From Granulosicoccus sp. (GTDB taxonomy: Bacteria > Pseudomonadota > Gammaproteobacteria > Granulosicoccales > Granulosicoccaceae), in assembly GCA_023301795.1 (NCBI GenBank), contig JALZVU010000004.1:29791-93790 (forward strand): a DNA stretch of 64,000 bases, in the 5' to 3' direction. The position numbers and the translations under genes were made by a program. A model generated the notes under the pieces. That model made no database searches, was not told the origin of the DNA, and was given only the letters and a program-made list of their open reading frames with translations. Positions 19,897 to 30,313 of the stretch are shown here, piece by piece (the first letter of the stretch is position 1; each line of letters starts with the position of its first letter).

Positions 19897-20961
19897 CTAT
19901 TTACGTAAACGAGTCCACAGCTGGTCGTACACTTCCTGAGTTGCCTGGTCACATACGGCGACGAAACTGCCTGCGGGGCCCGTGGGCGGATTGGCTTCTG
20001 GCGAACTAGCTAACGCCGGATCCAGAAATTCAGCGACGCCAGTGACACCTGCAGAATACTGTGCAAAGTTAGTCACGGCAGCGATGTTTTCAGGCTCAAG
20101 CAAGAAATCCATGAATTTAATGGCATTGTCCCTATTGGGCGCATCTTTGAGTAAAACCACGTTATCCATCCACACAACATAGCCCTCATCAGGGTAGGCA
20201 TATTCAAGGTTTGCACCTTCTTCACGTGCTTTGGCCGAGAAGCCGTTGTAGATCATGCCAGCAGCTGCATCACCAGATACCAGCACATCTTTTGCGATGT
20301 CAGAACCAAAAGATGCCCAGTGCTGTTTAGCGCCTTGTAAAAGAGCATCCAGTTCCTTGAGCTTTTCTCTATCCTGGCTGCACTGCTCCATACCTAGGTG
20401 CAGCGATGCCAATACCATCACCTCACCTTGACTATCCAGCATGTTGATTTTGCCTGCTAGCTCCGCAGGTGGATCAAATAAGATATCGGTAGAGCTGATA
20501 TCGCCTTGGTACACATCACGATTCACTGAAAAGCTCGTTGACCCCCACTGATACGGAATAGAATATTTGCGGCCATTATCAAAGGGTACATTGAGCCATT
20601 GCTCTTCAATGTTGGCAGCATTGGCAAGCTCGCCTTCAGCAACGGTGTCCAGCAAGCCACCTTCGGCCATGATCTGCACCATATAATCGCCCGGTACCGC
20701 AACATCATAGGAACCCAGCTTTCCAGCTTTAAGGGATGCCAGCAACGACTCATTACTGTCGTAGGTGTCCATGGTGACTTCAACACCGTACTCGCTGGAG
20801 AATTTGTCCAGAAGTGTTTGCGGAATATATTCGAACCAGTGGTAGATCGACAGCTTGCCTTCTGCCTGGGCCATTATTGGTGTAGTGGCGAGCACAGCCG
20901 CGACAGCAGCTGCCAGCGCGGTTGGTAACAATTTCTGGTTGGACAGTAAAACGGGGTTCAT
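19897..20961 (-). CDS. Spermidine/putrescine ABC transporter substrate-binding protein
   Basis: Signal peptide, LSIYHWFEYIPQTLLDKFSSEYGVEV, DVAVPGDYMVQIMAEGGLL; PotD/PotF-like. Confidence 0.93.
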   Translation of the reverse strand: MNPVLLSNQKLLPTALAAAVAAVLATTPIMAQAEGKLSIYHWFEYIPQTLLDKFSSEYGVEVTMDTYDSNESLLASLKAGKLGSYDVAVPGDYMVQIMAEGGLLDTVAEGELANAANIEEQWLNVPFDNGRKYSIPYQWGSTSFSVNRDVYQGDISSTDILFDPPAELAGKINMLDSQGEVMVLASLHLGMEQCSQDREKLKELDALLQGAKQHWASFGSDIAKDVLVSGDAAAGMIYNGFSAKAREEGANLEYAYPDEGYVVWMDNVVLLKDAPNRDNAIKFMDFLLEPENIAAVTNFAQYSAGVTGVAEFLDPALASSPEANPPTGPAGSFVAVCDQATQEVYDQLWTRLRK

Positions 20962-21209
20962 GGCCAATAGCTCCGAATTTTTGGTGTAAATACCAAATGC
21001 TGATTATTTGATTATCACGACAACAATCCCTATAACAACACAATACGAGAGTGCTTGCAAAGCGCATAAGACCACTTTCCAATATCCACCACTCAAATAC
21101 TGATATCTACTCGCAGAGGCCAACACTACTATCTCGCTCAACCGACAAACTCTAGCCTAAATGTGCCACAAAACCTAACTGCGGCATGGACCTACGTGGC
21201 CTAAGGCAC

Positions 21210-22037
21210 TTATTCCTCTCCTCGCCCTGATCCTCCGCCCTTACGCCCTATAAGGTATGACGCTGTAACAATAGCAATCGAAAAAAGCAGCATTAATGTG
21301 CTTAAGGCCATGATATTCGGCTTTATTCCCTGCCTTACGGCACCGAAAATGGCGGTTGGCAAGGTCTCCACGCCCGCACCTTTAATGAAGTTGGTAATGA
21401 TGAAGTCATCAAGGGATATGATGAACGCCAGCAAAAAACCTGAAAGAATGCCAGGCGCCATTATCGGCAACAATACGTGTCGAAATGCCTGCCAGCGGCT
21501 AGCATAAAGATCCTGTGCTGCCTCCTCAAAACTGGATTCAATACCTTGCAAGCGTGCGGCGATGGGCAAGTAGGCGAACGGAATACAAAATACAATATGA
21601 GCCACCACAATAGAGCCGTAGCCTAGTGTGAAACCAATGGCCGAAAAGAAAACCAGAGTAGCCACGGCCGTTACAATCTCAGGCACCATGATGGGCATGG
21701 ACAACAAGGCGAAGCTTACAGACTTCCCCGCAAACTGCCCCCCTCTAACCATTCCAATCGCCGCAGCCACTGCAATCATCGTGGATGTTATGCCTGCAGC
21801 CAACGCGATGGTTAGCGAGTTCCAAGCTGCACTTTTGAATTTTGCAGACTCCACACCATTGAAGACCTCTACATACCAGCGTAAGGAGAATCCACCCCAA
21901 CGTGTAATTGACAGGCTGTCGTTAAACGAATACACCATGACCACAATCAGCGGCGTATACAAGATAAACAGACATAGCACGGTAACACCTAGAAAACCCG
22001 GGTAATGCTTGACATCAAAAGCCTTGGCACTTTGCAC
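21210..22037 (-). CDS. Polyamine ABC transporter permease (PotC/PotI-like)
   Basis: [65 protein letters not shown] 22037 just after upstream gene stop. Confidence 0.92.
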   Translation of the reverse strand: MQSAKAFDVKHYPGFLGVTVLCLFILYTPLIVVMVYSFNDSLSITRWGGFSLRWYVEVFNGVESAKFKSAAWNSLTIALAAGITSTMIAVAAAIGMVRGGQFAGKSVSFALLSMPIMVPEIVTAVATLVFFSAIGFTLGYGSIVVAHIVFCIPFAYLPIAARLQGIESSFEEAAQDLYASRWQAFRHVLLPIMAPGILSGFLLAFIISLDDFIITNFIKGAGVETLPTAIFGAVRQGIKPNIMALSTLMLLFSIAIVTASYLIGRKGGGSGRGEE

Positions 22038-22039
22038 TG

Positions 22040-22951
22040 TCAGAGCTCCTTTGCCTGAGAACGTGCATAAAGCATTAATACCACCAACACCATACTGAGT
22101 AAAATCATAGAAGCCGCCGCACCAAAGGGCCAATTGCCTGCATTACCTTTAAATTGCTCTTCGATAAGAGAACCAATCATGAACGTCTTGGCGCCCCCCA
22201 ATAAATCAGGCGCCAGAAACGCACCCAGACTCGGCACAAACACCAGAATGCAACCAGCAACAATGCCAGGCTTTATTACCGGAATAATGACACGCCGCAA
22301 TATTTGCCAACGGGTGGCGTATAAATCAGCAGCAGCTTCGGAGAGCGAAGCGTTGTAGCGCTCCATGGATGCGTAGATCGGTAACACCATGAACGGCAAG
22401 TAGGAGTAAAACAGGCCTAATTGTACTGCCAGGTTTGTATTAACCAGTTGGAAAGGGGCGTCGATAAGCCCCAATCCCAACAATGCCTCGTTAAAGGGGC
22501 CGTTGTCCCGAATCAGAAACTTCATCGAAACCGTACGAATTAGCAGATTGACCCAGTAAGGTATGGTGATGAGAAACAGCCACAGCGCCCGTGTACGCGC
22601 AGGCCTTGTCGCCACATAATAAGCCGTAGGAAAACCAATTAACAAACAGAGTACGGTAGCCAGAAGTGCTTGCACGATGGAACGGACGAAGATGGTGATG
22701 TATGTCCATTCAATACTGGGTGCTTCATCGCCAAACAACCCTCGATCAAAAATAAACTGATCATAAGCTGCAAGCGAGAATTCCCAGATAACCCCCCCTC
22801 TGAACTCCTTGGTCAGAAACGAGTACACCAGCATCAGTAGCATCGGCAGCAGCAGGAAGACGCCAATGACTGCCCATGATGGCAATAACAACCAACCACG
22901 AACAGGTGCGTAGGTGGACGAGACCGTTCTACCGCCAATGGTACCCGCCAT
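22040..22951 (-). CDS. Polyamine ABC transporter permease (PotB/PotH-like)
   Basis: [50 protein letters not shown]. Confidence 0.92.
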   Translation of the reverse strand: MAGTIGGRTVSSTYAPVRGWLLLPSWAVIGVFLLLPMLLMLVYSFLTKEFRGGVIWEFSLAAYDQFIFDRGLFGDEAPSIEWTYITIFVRSIVQALLATVLCLLIGFPTAYYVATRPARTRALWLFLITIPYWVNLLIRTVSMKFLIRDNGPFNEALLGLGLIDAPFQLVNTNLAVQLGLFYSYLPFMVLPIYASMERYNASLSEAAADLYATRWQILRRVIIPVIKPGIVAGCILVFVPSLGAFLAPDLLGGAKTFMIGSLIEEQFKGNAGNWPFGAAASMILLSMVLVVLMLYARSQAKEL

Positions 22952-24069
22952 CAGTTCACCAGAAACCGTGCAGCGCGCTCTGCTAACTGCAAGCAGACAT
23001 CGTTGCCGATGTGTAAGCCATCAGCACTACCGCTTGCCACGTTTTGCTCTCTGACGCTAATGCGCAAGTTGCTTGCCAGGGAAATCGTGTATTGCCTGTC
23101 AGTACCTAGGTAGACAATATCCTCGATAACACCCTGAAGCGCTACCGCGCCTGCATCAGTACCAACATCGGCAGCTGCCCGCAGTCTCATGCTCTCTGGC
23201 CTGAGCGAGACAAATCCCCTGTCTCCAATCTGAACGTTTTCAGGCGTGTCAGATTTGATGACATCACCGGTACCCAAGCGCACACTAGCACCACCGCCAG
23301 CAACCTCGACTATCTCGGCGTCCAGAAGATTGGTGTCACCAATAAAGTCAGCGACAAAACGATTGGCAGGCTGTTCATAGATTTGCATCGGTGAGCCCAC
23401 CTGCTGAATACGGCCGTCAGACATCACCGCAATGCGATCCGACATTGACAGAGCTTCCTCCTGATCGTGAGTGACGAAAACAAAGGTAATCCCTGTATCG
23501 CGCTGAAGCTGCTTGAGTTCGGCTCGCATTTGCTGTCGAAGCTTTAGATCCAGGGCCGACAGCGGCTCATCAAGTAATAGCACTTTGGGCTTGGGCGCCA
23601 TGGCTCTCGCCAATGCGACACGCTGCTGCTGTCCACCTGAAAGCTGCGCAGGCCGACGGTGAATAAACTCCTGCAACCTGACCAGGGACACCATCTGCTC
23701 AACACGCGCTTCGATGTCGCTTGACGACCAACCCAGCATTTTCAAACCAAACGCAATGTTGTCAGCCACGCTCATGTGTGGGAATAACGCATAGTTCTGA
23801 AACACGGTATTTATCGGACGCTTGTCCGGAGGAAGATTCTCTATTTCCTCGCCATACAAAAACAGTAATCCTGCGCTTGTGGGCTCAAACCCTGCAATGA
23901 TTCTCAACAAACTGGTCTTCCCGCAACCAGAAGGCCCTAATAGAGTAAAAAATTCGTTGTCATTAATCTGCAGATTGATCTGCATCAACGCCGTGAAATC
24001 ACCGTAGCGTTTTTCCACGTTTTCTATCCCAACCGCAACACTTGCGCTGGACCTTACTTGGCTGTTCAT
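22951..24069 (-). CDS. Polyamine ABC transporter ATP-binding protein (PotA/PotG-like)
   Basis: LLGPSGCGKTSLLRIIAG, LSGGQQQRVALARA, LLLDEPLSALDLKLR, TOBE region; start at MNSQVRSS. Confidence 0.94.
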   Translation of the reverse strand: MNSQVRSSASVAVGIENVEKRYGDFTALMQINLQINDNEFFTLLGPSGCGKTSLLRIIAGFEPTSAGLLFLYGEEIENLPPDKRPINTVFQNYALFPHMSVADNIAFGLKMLGWSSSDIEARVEQMVSLVRLQEFIHRRPAQLSGGQQQRVALARAMAPKPKVLLLDEPLSALDLKLRQQMRAELKQLQRDTGITFVFVTHDQEEALSMSDRIAVMSDGRIQQVGSPMQIYEQPANRFVADFIGDTNLLDAEIVEVAGGGASVRLGTGDVIKSDTPENVQIGDRGFVSLRPESMRLRAAADVGTDAGAVALQGVIEDIVYLGTDRQYTISLASNLRISVREQNVASGSADGLHIGNDVCLQLAERAARFLVN

Positions 24070-24263
24070 CACGCTACCAGCAATCTGTTGATCGGCTCGT
24101 CTTTCGTGTTCAATTCTTTTTGTATCCTGCACTTATCGCGAAAGCGATAGAATTGCACAAGCGCCTGTCATATAGCAAGTTTTACCGCCACAGTTCCAAT
24201 GGGGGACAAACCATTGTGCTCTACAGGCTTAAATTTAAATCAATCCATAGGAAGTTCACTGCA

Positions 24264-25454
24264 ATGGCGAAAACGCTGGAATTACTGGACACGCTTTTAT
24301 CGTTTGATACGGTAAGTTCACGTCCAAACAAACAGCTCATTTCGTGGGTGCAAGAGCTACTGCTGGAAGCAGGCGCAACCGTTAATCTGATAAGCAATGA
24401 GGATGGCACCAAGGCCAATCTGTTCGCCAGTATCGGCCCCGCTAACACACCTGGCTTTATGTTGTCTGGGCATACCGATGTCGTCCCGATTGAAGGTCAG
24501 GATTGGACAGTGCCTGCATTCAAAATGACACAACGTGACGGGAAAGTTTACGGCCGTGGCAGTGCAGATATGAAAGGCTTTATCGCTTGCGCATTAAATG
24601 CTGCACTCAAAGCCTCACGCATGCAACTCACCACCCCTTTGCATCTGGCGCTGTCTTACGATGAAGAGATCGGTTGTGTGGGCGTACGTTCTTTGATCGA
24701 CATGCTCGAGCATGCACCGGTAAAACCACTCATGTGCATGGTAGGTGAACCAACGGAGCTATTTGTTGCAACAGGCCACAAAGGCAAAACTGCTTGCCAC
24801 GTAAAATGCAATGGTCGCGCTGGGCATTCTGCTTTGGCACCCAAGGCACTCAATGCCATTCATCTGGCAACCGACATGATTGATAAAATCCGGCAGATGC
24901 AGCTAGCGCTTGCACAGACAGGTCATCAAGATAAAGCGTACGAGGTGCCCTACACCACGCTTCATGTCAGCAACATACGCGGCGGCGTTGCCTTGAATAT
25001 TGTGCCTGACAGCTGCACGTTCGATATGGAAATACGCAACCTGGCTGAGGACGATCCTGAGGCCTTGCTGGACGCATTAAAGGTCGAGGCCTGCAAGCTG
25101 ACCGACATCGCCCGCAGGCAGGCTGCAGAGGCTGAAATAGCCTTTGACTTGTTTAATGCCTACCCAGGTCTTAATACTGACCTTGATGCTGCTGTCGTAT
25201 CATTTGTACAGTCACTTACCGGAAAACACACGCCCACCAAAGTCGCATTTGGTACTGAAGCTGGCCTGTTTGCCCAACAACTGCACATACCGTGTGTGGT
25301 CTGTGGCCCCGGGTCTATGGATCAGGGGCATAAACCAGATGAGTTTATTGAAGCCACTCAGTTACAGCAATGTGACGACATGCTGGATAAATTACTGGTG
25401 CATCTCGAGCAGGGTCTTATTGACAACATAACTGACAACACGCCTATCGATTGA
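24264..25454 (+). CDS. argE: Acetylornithine deacetylase (M20 family)
   Basis: FMLSGHTDVVPIEGQDW, GRGSADMKGFIAC, SYDEEIGCVG, FGTEAGLF, VCGPGSMDQGHKPDEF; start at ATG 24264. Confidence 0.92.
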   Translation: MAKTLELLDTLLSFDTVSSRPNKQLISWVQELLLEAGATVNLISNEDGTKANLFASIGPANTPGFMLSGHTDVVPIEGQDWTVPAFKMTQRDGKVYGRGSADMKGFIACALNAALKASRMQLTTPLHLALSYDEEIGCVGVRSLIDMLEHAPVKPLMCMVGEPTELFVATGHKGKTACHVKCNGRAGHSALAPKALNAIHLATDMIDKIRQMQLALAQTGHQDKAYEVPYTTLHVSNIRGGVALNIVPDSCTFDMEIRNLAEDDPEALLDALKVEACKLTDIARRQAAEAEIAFDLFNAYPGLNTDLDAAVVSFVQSLTGKHTPTKVAFGTEAGLFAQQLHIPCVVCGPGSMDQGHKPDEFIEATQLQQCDDMLDKLLVHLEQGLIDNITDNTPID

Positions 25455-25539
25455 CACATGCATTTAATCTCACAGTGTTTTTTATTGCTAACAGCGTATA
25501 TTTACTGCGTCGTACCCTAAATTTTCACCGGAGAATGGC

Positions 25540-26643
25540 ATGTCCAGACGGGATTTTTTAAAAGACAGTACAAAAGGCGTAGTTGCGGCTACCGCAACAG
25601 GTGCAGCAATTATTGCCTCGGCACCTGCCATTGCACAAACCAGAACCGAATTGAATATTGTGTCGACCTGGCCAAGGGATTTCCCTGGCCTGGGGCTAAG
25701 CGCGCAACGCTTAGCCAAACGCATAAGCGATTTATCAGACGGGCTGATAGAAACCAACTATTTTGCTGCTGGTGAAAAAGTAGGCGCTTTTGACGTTTTC
25801 GATGATGTGGCTTCCGGCAACAGCGAAGCCTATATTGCCGCTGATTATTACTGGAAAGGCAAGCATCCTGGCTTTGCCTACTTTACATCCGTGCCGTTTG
25901 GCATGACAACACCGGAATGGAATGCGTGGATCAAGTTCAAAGATGGCCAGGCATTATGGGACGAATTATCAGGTAGCTTTGGTATTAAAGCCATTACCTG
26001 TGGTGGCACTGGTACGCAGATGGGCGGCTGGTTTAACAAAGAAATCGAATCAGCCGAAGACCTGAAAGGCCTGAAAATTCGCATACCCGGGCTGGGTGGT
26101 GACGTTATGGCAAAACTTGGTGCATCCCCAGTATCGTTGCCAGGCGGCCAAATCTACGAAAACCTGGTATCCGGCGCTATCGATGCCACTGAATGGGTCG
26201 GTCCCTATAACGACTATTTCATGAAATTCTATGAAGCCGCAAAATACTACTACTCGCCCGGTATGCATGAACCAGGTGGTGGCCTGGCATTTGGAATGAA
26301 CAAGGAGTGGTGGGATAAACGTAGCAACTACGAAAAAATAGTCATCGAAGCGGCCTGCATGGAGGAAAACGCAGCACAGCCGGAAGAAGCCATTGCAAAC
26401 AACGGCGAGTTCTTAAGAGTGATGGTAGAAGACAACGGCGTAGAGTTACGTGAATTCAACGACGACGTCTATGACAGCTTCGGCGCTGCAGCCGCGGAGG
26501 TCTTCGAAGAAACACGAGACCATAGCGAGTTGGCTGCAAAAATTGACGACAGCTACCAAAAGAGTCTGAGAGAGATGGGAGGCTATCTGAAACTGGCAGA
26601 AATCGGATTCTCTATCCAACGCAACCGGGTTCTGGGTATTTAA
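25540..26643 (+). CDS. TRAP transporter substrate-binding protein, DctP family (Tat signal)
   Basis: MSRRDFLKDSTKG Tat motif; DLKGLKIRIPGLGGDVMAKLGASPVSLPGGQIYENLVSGAIDATEWVGPYND. Confidence 0.93.
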   Translation: MSRRDFLKDSTKGVVAATATGAAIIASAPAIAQTRTELNIVSTWPRDFPGLGLSAQRLAKRISDLSDGLIETNYFAAGEKVGAFDVFDDVASGNSEAYIAADYYWKGKHPGFAYFTSVPFGMTTPEWNAWIKFKDGQALWDELSGSFGIKAITCGGTGTQMGGWFNKEIESAEDLKGLKIRIPGLGGDVMAKLGASPVSLPGGQIYENLVSGAIDATEWVGPYNDYFMKFYEAAKYYYSPGMHEPGGGLAFGMNKEWWDKRSNYEKIVIEAACMEENAAQPEEAIANNGEFLRVMVEDNGVELREFNDDVYDSFGAAAAEVFEETRDHSELAAKIDDSYQKSLREMGGYLKLAEIGFSIQRNRVLGI

Positions 26644-26670
26644 ACCGCCGCAAGTAAACCCTGCTTGCGT

Positions 26671-26705
26671 GCTTATACAGCGCCTTAGTTTGGCGCTGTA
26701 TAAGC
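26671..26705. terminator. Bidirectional terminator-like hairpin, 14-bp perfect stem
   Basis: gcttatacagcgcc-TTAGTTT-ggcgctgtataagc between convergent genes; overlaps 3' end of the minus-strand CDS. Confidence 0.75.
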
Positions 26706-27482
26706 TTGTGTTGCCATTTCACGAACCTGAGCATATACCCCTTCGCAAGCTGCAACCACTCGACCACCGTTGTTCAGCATCGATTTCATGTTGAACGGCT
26801 CAACCGATCCACCCGACTCTTCAATCATCAGCAACGCAGCAATGCAATCCCACGCATTCATATGTGGCTCGGTGAAGCCGATAAGACGCCCAGCAGCTAC
26901 ATAGGCAAGATCAAGTGCACCTGACCCGCTACGCCGAAACATCCCGTCGTGCTCAAGCAACGCAGACAATAATGCAAGGGTGCCTTCTGCAGGTATTCGG
27001 GTGCTGTGTCCGACACCCAAAGTACCTTCATTGAGCTGCGTTACCGAACTGGCTTGTATGTGTTGCCCGTTCAGCTTTGTGCCGCCACCACGAATCGCTG
27101 TGAATGTCTCGTTACAGACAGGGTCGCAGATGACAGAGCTTACGCACTGATCATTGTGCACACACGCTAAAACCACACACCAACCCGGCGTACCATTGAC
27201 AAAATTAGTGGTGCCGTCAATTGGATCAATAACCCAGGTAAATCCACTAATACCCTCAACAGTATCGTGCTCTTCCCCAATAATGGCATCGTCTGGAAAA
27301 GCATCGGCTATCGCTGCACGTAGTTCCAGTTCAACAACCTTGTCCGCGTTCGATACCCAGTCTTGTAATCCCTTCTGCTCAATGGCAAGTTTATCGCGCT
27401 CTCGAAATAGAACCAAAGCGCTTTGGGCAGCTTGCTCCGTCATGACGATTGCATGAGCAAATCGTGTATCAGTGGGGTTCAT
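26685..27482 (-). CDS. Inositol monophosphatase family protein (SuhB-like)
   Basis: IGEEH, WVIDPIDGTTNFVNGTPGWCVVLA, GSGALDLAYVAAGR, NAWDCIAALLMIEESGG. Confidence 0.92.
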   Translation of the reverse strand: MNPTDTRFAHAIVMTEQAAQSALVLFRERDKLAIEQKGLQDWVSNADKVVELELRAAIADAFPDDAIIGEEHDTVEGISGFTWVIDPIDGTTNFVNGTPGWCVVLACVHNDQCVSSVICDPVCNETFTAIRGGGTKLNGQHIQASSVTQLNEGTLGVGHSTRIPAEGTLALLSALLEHDGMFRRSGSGALDLAYVAAGRLIGFTEPHMNAWDCIAALLMIEESGGSVEPFNMKSMLNNGGRVVAACEGVYAQVREMATQAYTAPN

Positions 27483-27670
27483 GGTGTTCCTAGGTGGAGC
27501 GTCTGAGAGATCCGTTAATGATTTGTTACGAGATCGGTGCGTAGGCAGCCTTGTTAAGATAGGCTCGGCTGTGATTTATTGCCGAGTTTGTGTGCGCTTC
27601 TCTTAAAGTTATGCAGCCTTCACATTAATAGCTTTGCACGAGTATAGGCTTCTACAAAAGAGCGCGCAGC

Positions 27671-28666
27671 TTATTTTCCAGGCAAACGCATTCGATACTG
27701 CGTAGGCGACACACCAAATGATTTGCTGAACTGCCGACTCAAGTGCGCATTGCTGGCAAACCCTGTCGCTTGAGCGACATCAGCGACCGACAACAAACTG
27801 CCGCGAAGAAGCCCTTTTGCTTTGCGTAGCCTTAGCCCTGAATAAAACTCCAACGTACTGGCACCTAAATGCTGCCGAAAAAGACGATTAATCTGGCGAA
27901 CGCTAACGCCCACAATCTCAGCAATCTGAGACAAGGTCAGTGGATCATCCATGTGATTTTCCATGGCTTGAAGTGCTTTGAGCACTCCAATATCGCCCAC
28001 CCCGTGACGCTGAGCCAAACCCGCCACCTGCGGATTCTCACCCGGCCGAACATCGGTGTGAATAAACCAGTCACTTACACGCTGAGCAAAGTGGCCACCG
28101 TGATGCTCGGTAATCAAGGCGTGCATCATGTCCATAGCCGCTGTACCACCGGCGCAGGTGAGACGACCGCGGTCGCGAACAAACAAAGTTTTTTCGATAA
28201 TCAGTTTGGCTGATACATCGCGTAGTTGTGAGACATGGTCCCAATGAATAGTTAAGCGATGCCCTTCCATAATGCCTGCTCTGGCAAGAATCAACGGACC
28301 CGCCGAAACACCCCCAATCGATACTTTTCTCGATGCTAGCAATCGCAGCCAATGATCCAGTCGACGTAGCCGATGGCCTTGAGGCTCACTACCCGCGACC
28401 ACCAAGACCATATCAAAATCGACATTTTCTCCCAGGTAGGTGTCAGCGCCGATAATTGCGCCAGAGGAACTAACCGACCGCGAACCGCTGGCCGGTATGT
28501 TCAGCACACTGTACAGCTCACGTCCGGCAATCAGATTGGCAGCCCGCAGCGGCTCCATCGCGGACGCATAAGACATCAACGCAAATCCGTCGATCAGAAC
28601 AAACGCTATTCGAAATGGCCCGGGAAATGGCTTGAGAAATGGTTTGGGGTGAGCAAATACGTCCAT
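27671..28666 (-). CDS. GlxA-type transcriptional regulator (DJ-1/PfpI-like domain plus AraC HTH)
   Basis: IAFVLIDGFALMSYASAMEPLRAAN, FVRDRGRLTCAGGTAAMDMMHALI, AraC HTH C-terminus. Confidence 0.92.
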   Translation of the reverse strand: MDVFAHPKPFLKPFPGPFRIAFVLIDGFALMSYASAMEPLRAANLIAGRELYSVLNIPASGSRSVSSSGAIIGADTYLGENVDFDMVLVVAGSEPQGHRLRRLDHWLRLLASRKVSIGGVSAGPLILARAGIMEGHRLTIHWDHVSQLRDVSAKLIIEKTLFVRDRGRLTCAGGTAAMDMMHALITEHHGGHFAQRVSDWFIHTDVRPGENPQVAGLAQRHGVGDIGVLKALQAMENHMDDPLTLSQIAEIVGVSVRQINRLFRQHLGASTLEFYSGLRLRKAKGLLRGSLLSVADVAQATGFASNAHLSRQFSKSFGVSPTQYRMRLPGK

Positions 28667-28752
28667 ATAAGATAACTATACGTCTATTTCAGACAAACAC
28701 AAAAGCCTTTTTTTGATGCACCATCATTACAGCTATTCGCAAAGTGATCCAA

Positions 28753-30003
28753 ATGCGCTATTCCGCCTTTCAGATTTTCAAGCAAGGACTTACGGGCAAC
28801 AAACACTGGCCCAAGACATGGCGTACTCCTGATCCTGCTCAACAATATGATGTGATCATCGTCGGTGGCGGCGGCCACGGGCTTGCCACAGCCCACTATC
28901 TGGCCAAAGAGCACGGGATTACCAACGTAGCGGTACTGGAAAAAGGCTGGCTCGGTGGCGGCAACATAGGGCGCAACACAACCATCATTCGCTCTAATTA
29001 CCTACTGCCCGAAAATGAGCCGTTTTACGAGCTATCAATGAAACTCTGGGAGGGGCTGGAACAAGATATCAACTACAACGCGATGGTGTCGCAGCGCGGC
29101 ATTATCAACCTCTACCACAGCGATTCTCAGCGTGATGCTTATGTGCGCCGTGGCAACGCCATGCTGATGGCAGGTGCAGATGCGGTATTGCTGGATCGCG
29201 AAGGCGTACGCGCACAATACCCTTTTCTGGACTTTGACAACGCCCGATTCCCCATTCGAGGTGGGCTCTGGCAACCACGAGCGGGCACTGTACGCCATGA
29301 TGCTGTTGCGTGGGGCTATGCACATGCAGCAGACAGCCGAGGTGTAGACATCATCCAGAATTGCGAGGTCAACGGCTTCATCATGGAAGACGGTAAATGC
29401 GTTGGCGTCAATAGTACGCGTGGCAGCATCCGCGCCAAAAAAGTTGCTGTGTGCGTGGCTGGATCATCAGGTCGTGTCATGTCCATGGCAGGCTTACGCC
29501 TGCCTATCGAAAGCCACGTCCTGCAAGCCTTTGTCAGTGAAGGCCTGAAGCCTGTGATACCCGGCGTTATTACCTACGGTGCTGGACATTTTTACATCAG
29601 CCAGTCAGACAAGGGCGGCCTTGTCTTTGGCGGCGATATTGATGGCTATAATTCTTATGCCCAGCGTGGCAATCTGCCAACAGTAGAAGACGTTTGTGAA
29701 GGTGGTATGGCCATGATGCCTGTTATCGGGCGCGCCAGATTGCTGCGCATGTGGGGCGGCATCATGGACATGTCGATGGACGGATCACCTTTCATCGACC
29801 ACACCTCAATACCAGGCTTGTATTTTAATGGTGGCTGGTGCTATGGCGGATTCAAGGCTACGCCTGCCAGCGGTTGGTGCTATGCCCACCTCATCGCTAC
29901 AGAACAACCACACGAAACCGCGAAAGGCATGCGCCTGGACCGTTTCAAAAGTGGTGCCGTCATGGACGAACGTGGCGCTGGTGCGCAGCCTAACCTGCAT
30001 TGA
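28753..30003 (+). CDS. soxB: Sarcosine oxidase beta subunit
   Basis: MRYSAFQIFKQGL, DVIIVGGGGHGLATAHYLAKEHGITNVAVLEKGWLGGGNIGRNTTIIRSNYL. Confidence 0.96.
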   Translation: MRYSAFQIFKQGLTGNKHWPKTWRTPDPAQQYDVIIVGGGGHGLATAHYLAKEHGITNVAVLEKGWLGGGNIGRNTTIIRSNYLLPENEPFYELSMKLWEGLEQDINYNAMVSQRGIINLYHSDSQRDAYVRRGNAMLMAGADAVLLDREGVRAQYPFLDFDNARFPIRGGLWQPRAGTVRHDAVAWGYAHAADSRGVDIIQNCEVNGFIMEDGKCVGVNSTRGSIRAKKVAVCVAGSSGRVMSMAGLRLPIESHVLQAFVSEGLKPVIPGVITYGAGHFYISQSDKGGLVFGGDIDGYNSYAQRGNLPTVEDVCEGGMAMMPVIGRARLLRMWGGIMDMSMDGSPFIDHTSIPGLYFNGGWCYGGFKATPASGWCYAHLIATEQPHETAKGMRLDRFKSGAVMDERGAGAQPNLH

Positions 30004-30016
30004 AAGAGGCTGAGCA

Positions 30017-30313
30017 ATGTTAATAAATCACCCACAGCTAGGCCCTCGTGATGCAGCAGAGTTTGTCTATCTTGGCGATGCAAGCCTGATGCATCGCCCT
30101 GATGCACAAAGCCCAACTGCGGCTGAAGAATTTCATGACTACCTGCACCTGCGTGATAACCCCGCAGGTGTCCACCGTGAACTGTGGTATCACGAGCAAG
30201 GCGATCGCGCCTGGTTGATCGTCACTCGTAATACGCTGACGCATGAGATTACGAATGTGCAGATGGCCCGCGACGTCGCTCTGGCTGAACAACAAGGCCA
30301 TGTTGCATCATGA
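30017..30313 (+). CDS. soxD: Sarcosine oxidase delta subunit
   Basis: 98 aa, GPRDAAEFVYLGDA...LHLRDNPAGVHRELWYHEQGDRAWLIVTRNTLTHEI; between soxB and soxA. Confidence 0.93.
   Translation: MLINHPQLGPRDAAEFVYLGDASLMHRPDAQSPTAAEEFHDYLHLRDNPAGVHRELWYHEQGDRAWLIVTRNTLTHEITNVQMARDVALAEQQGHVAS

Noticed and set aside
27556-27590. Hairpin CTCGGC...GCCGAG between the GlxA regulator and SuhB-like gene as a terminator
   Set aside because: Short stem, 11-nt loop and no U-tract on the relevant minus strand.
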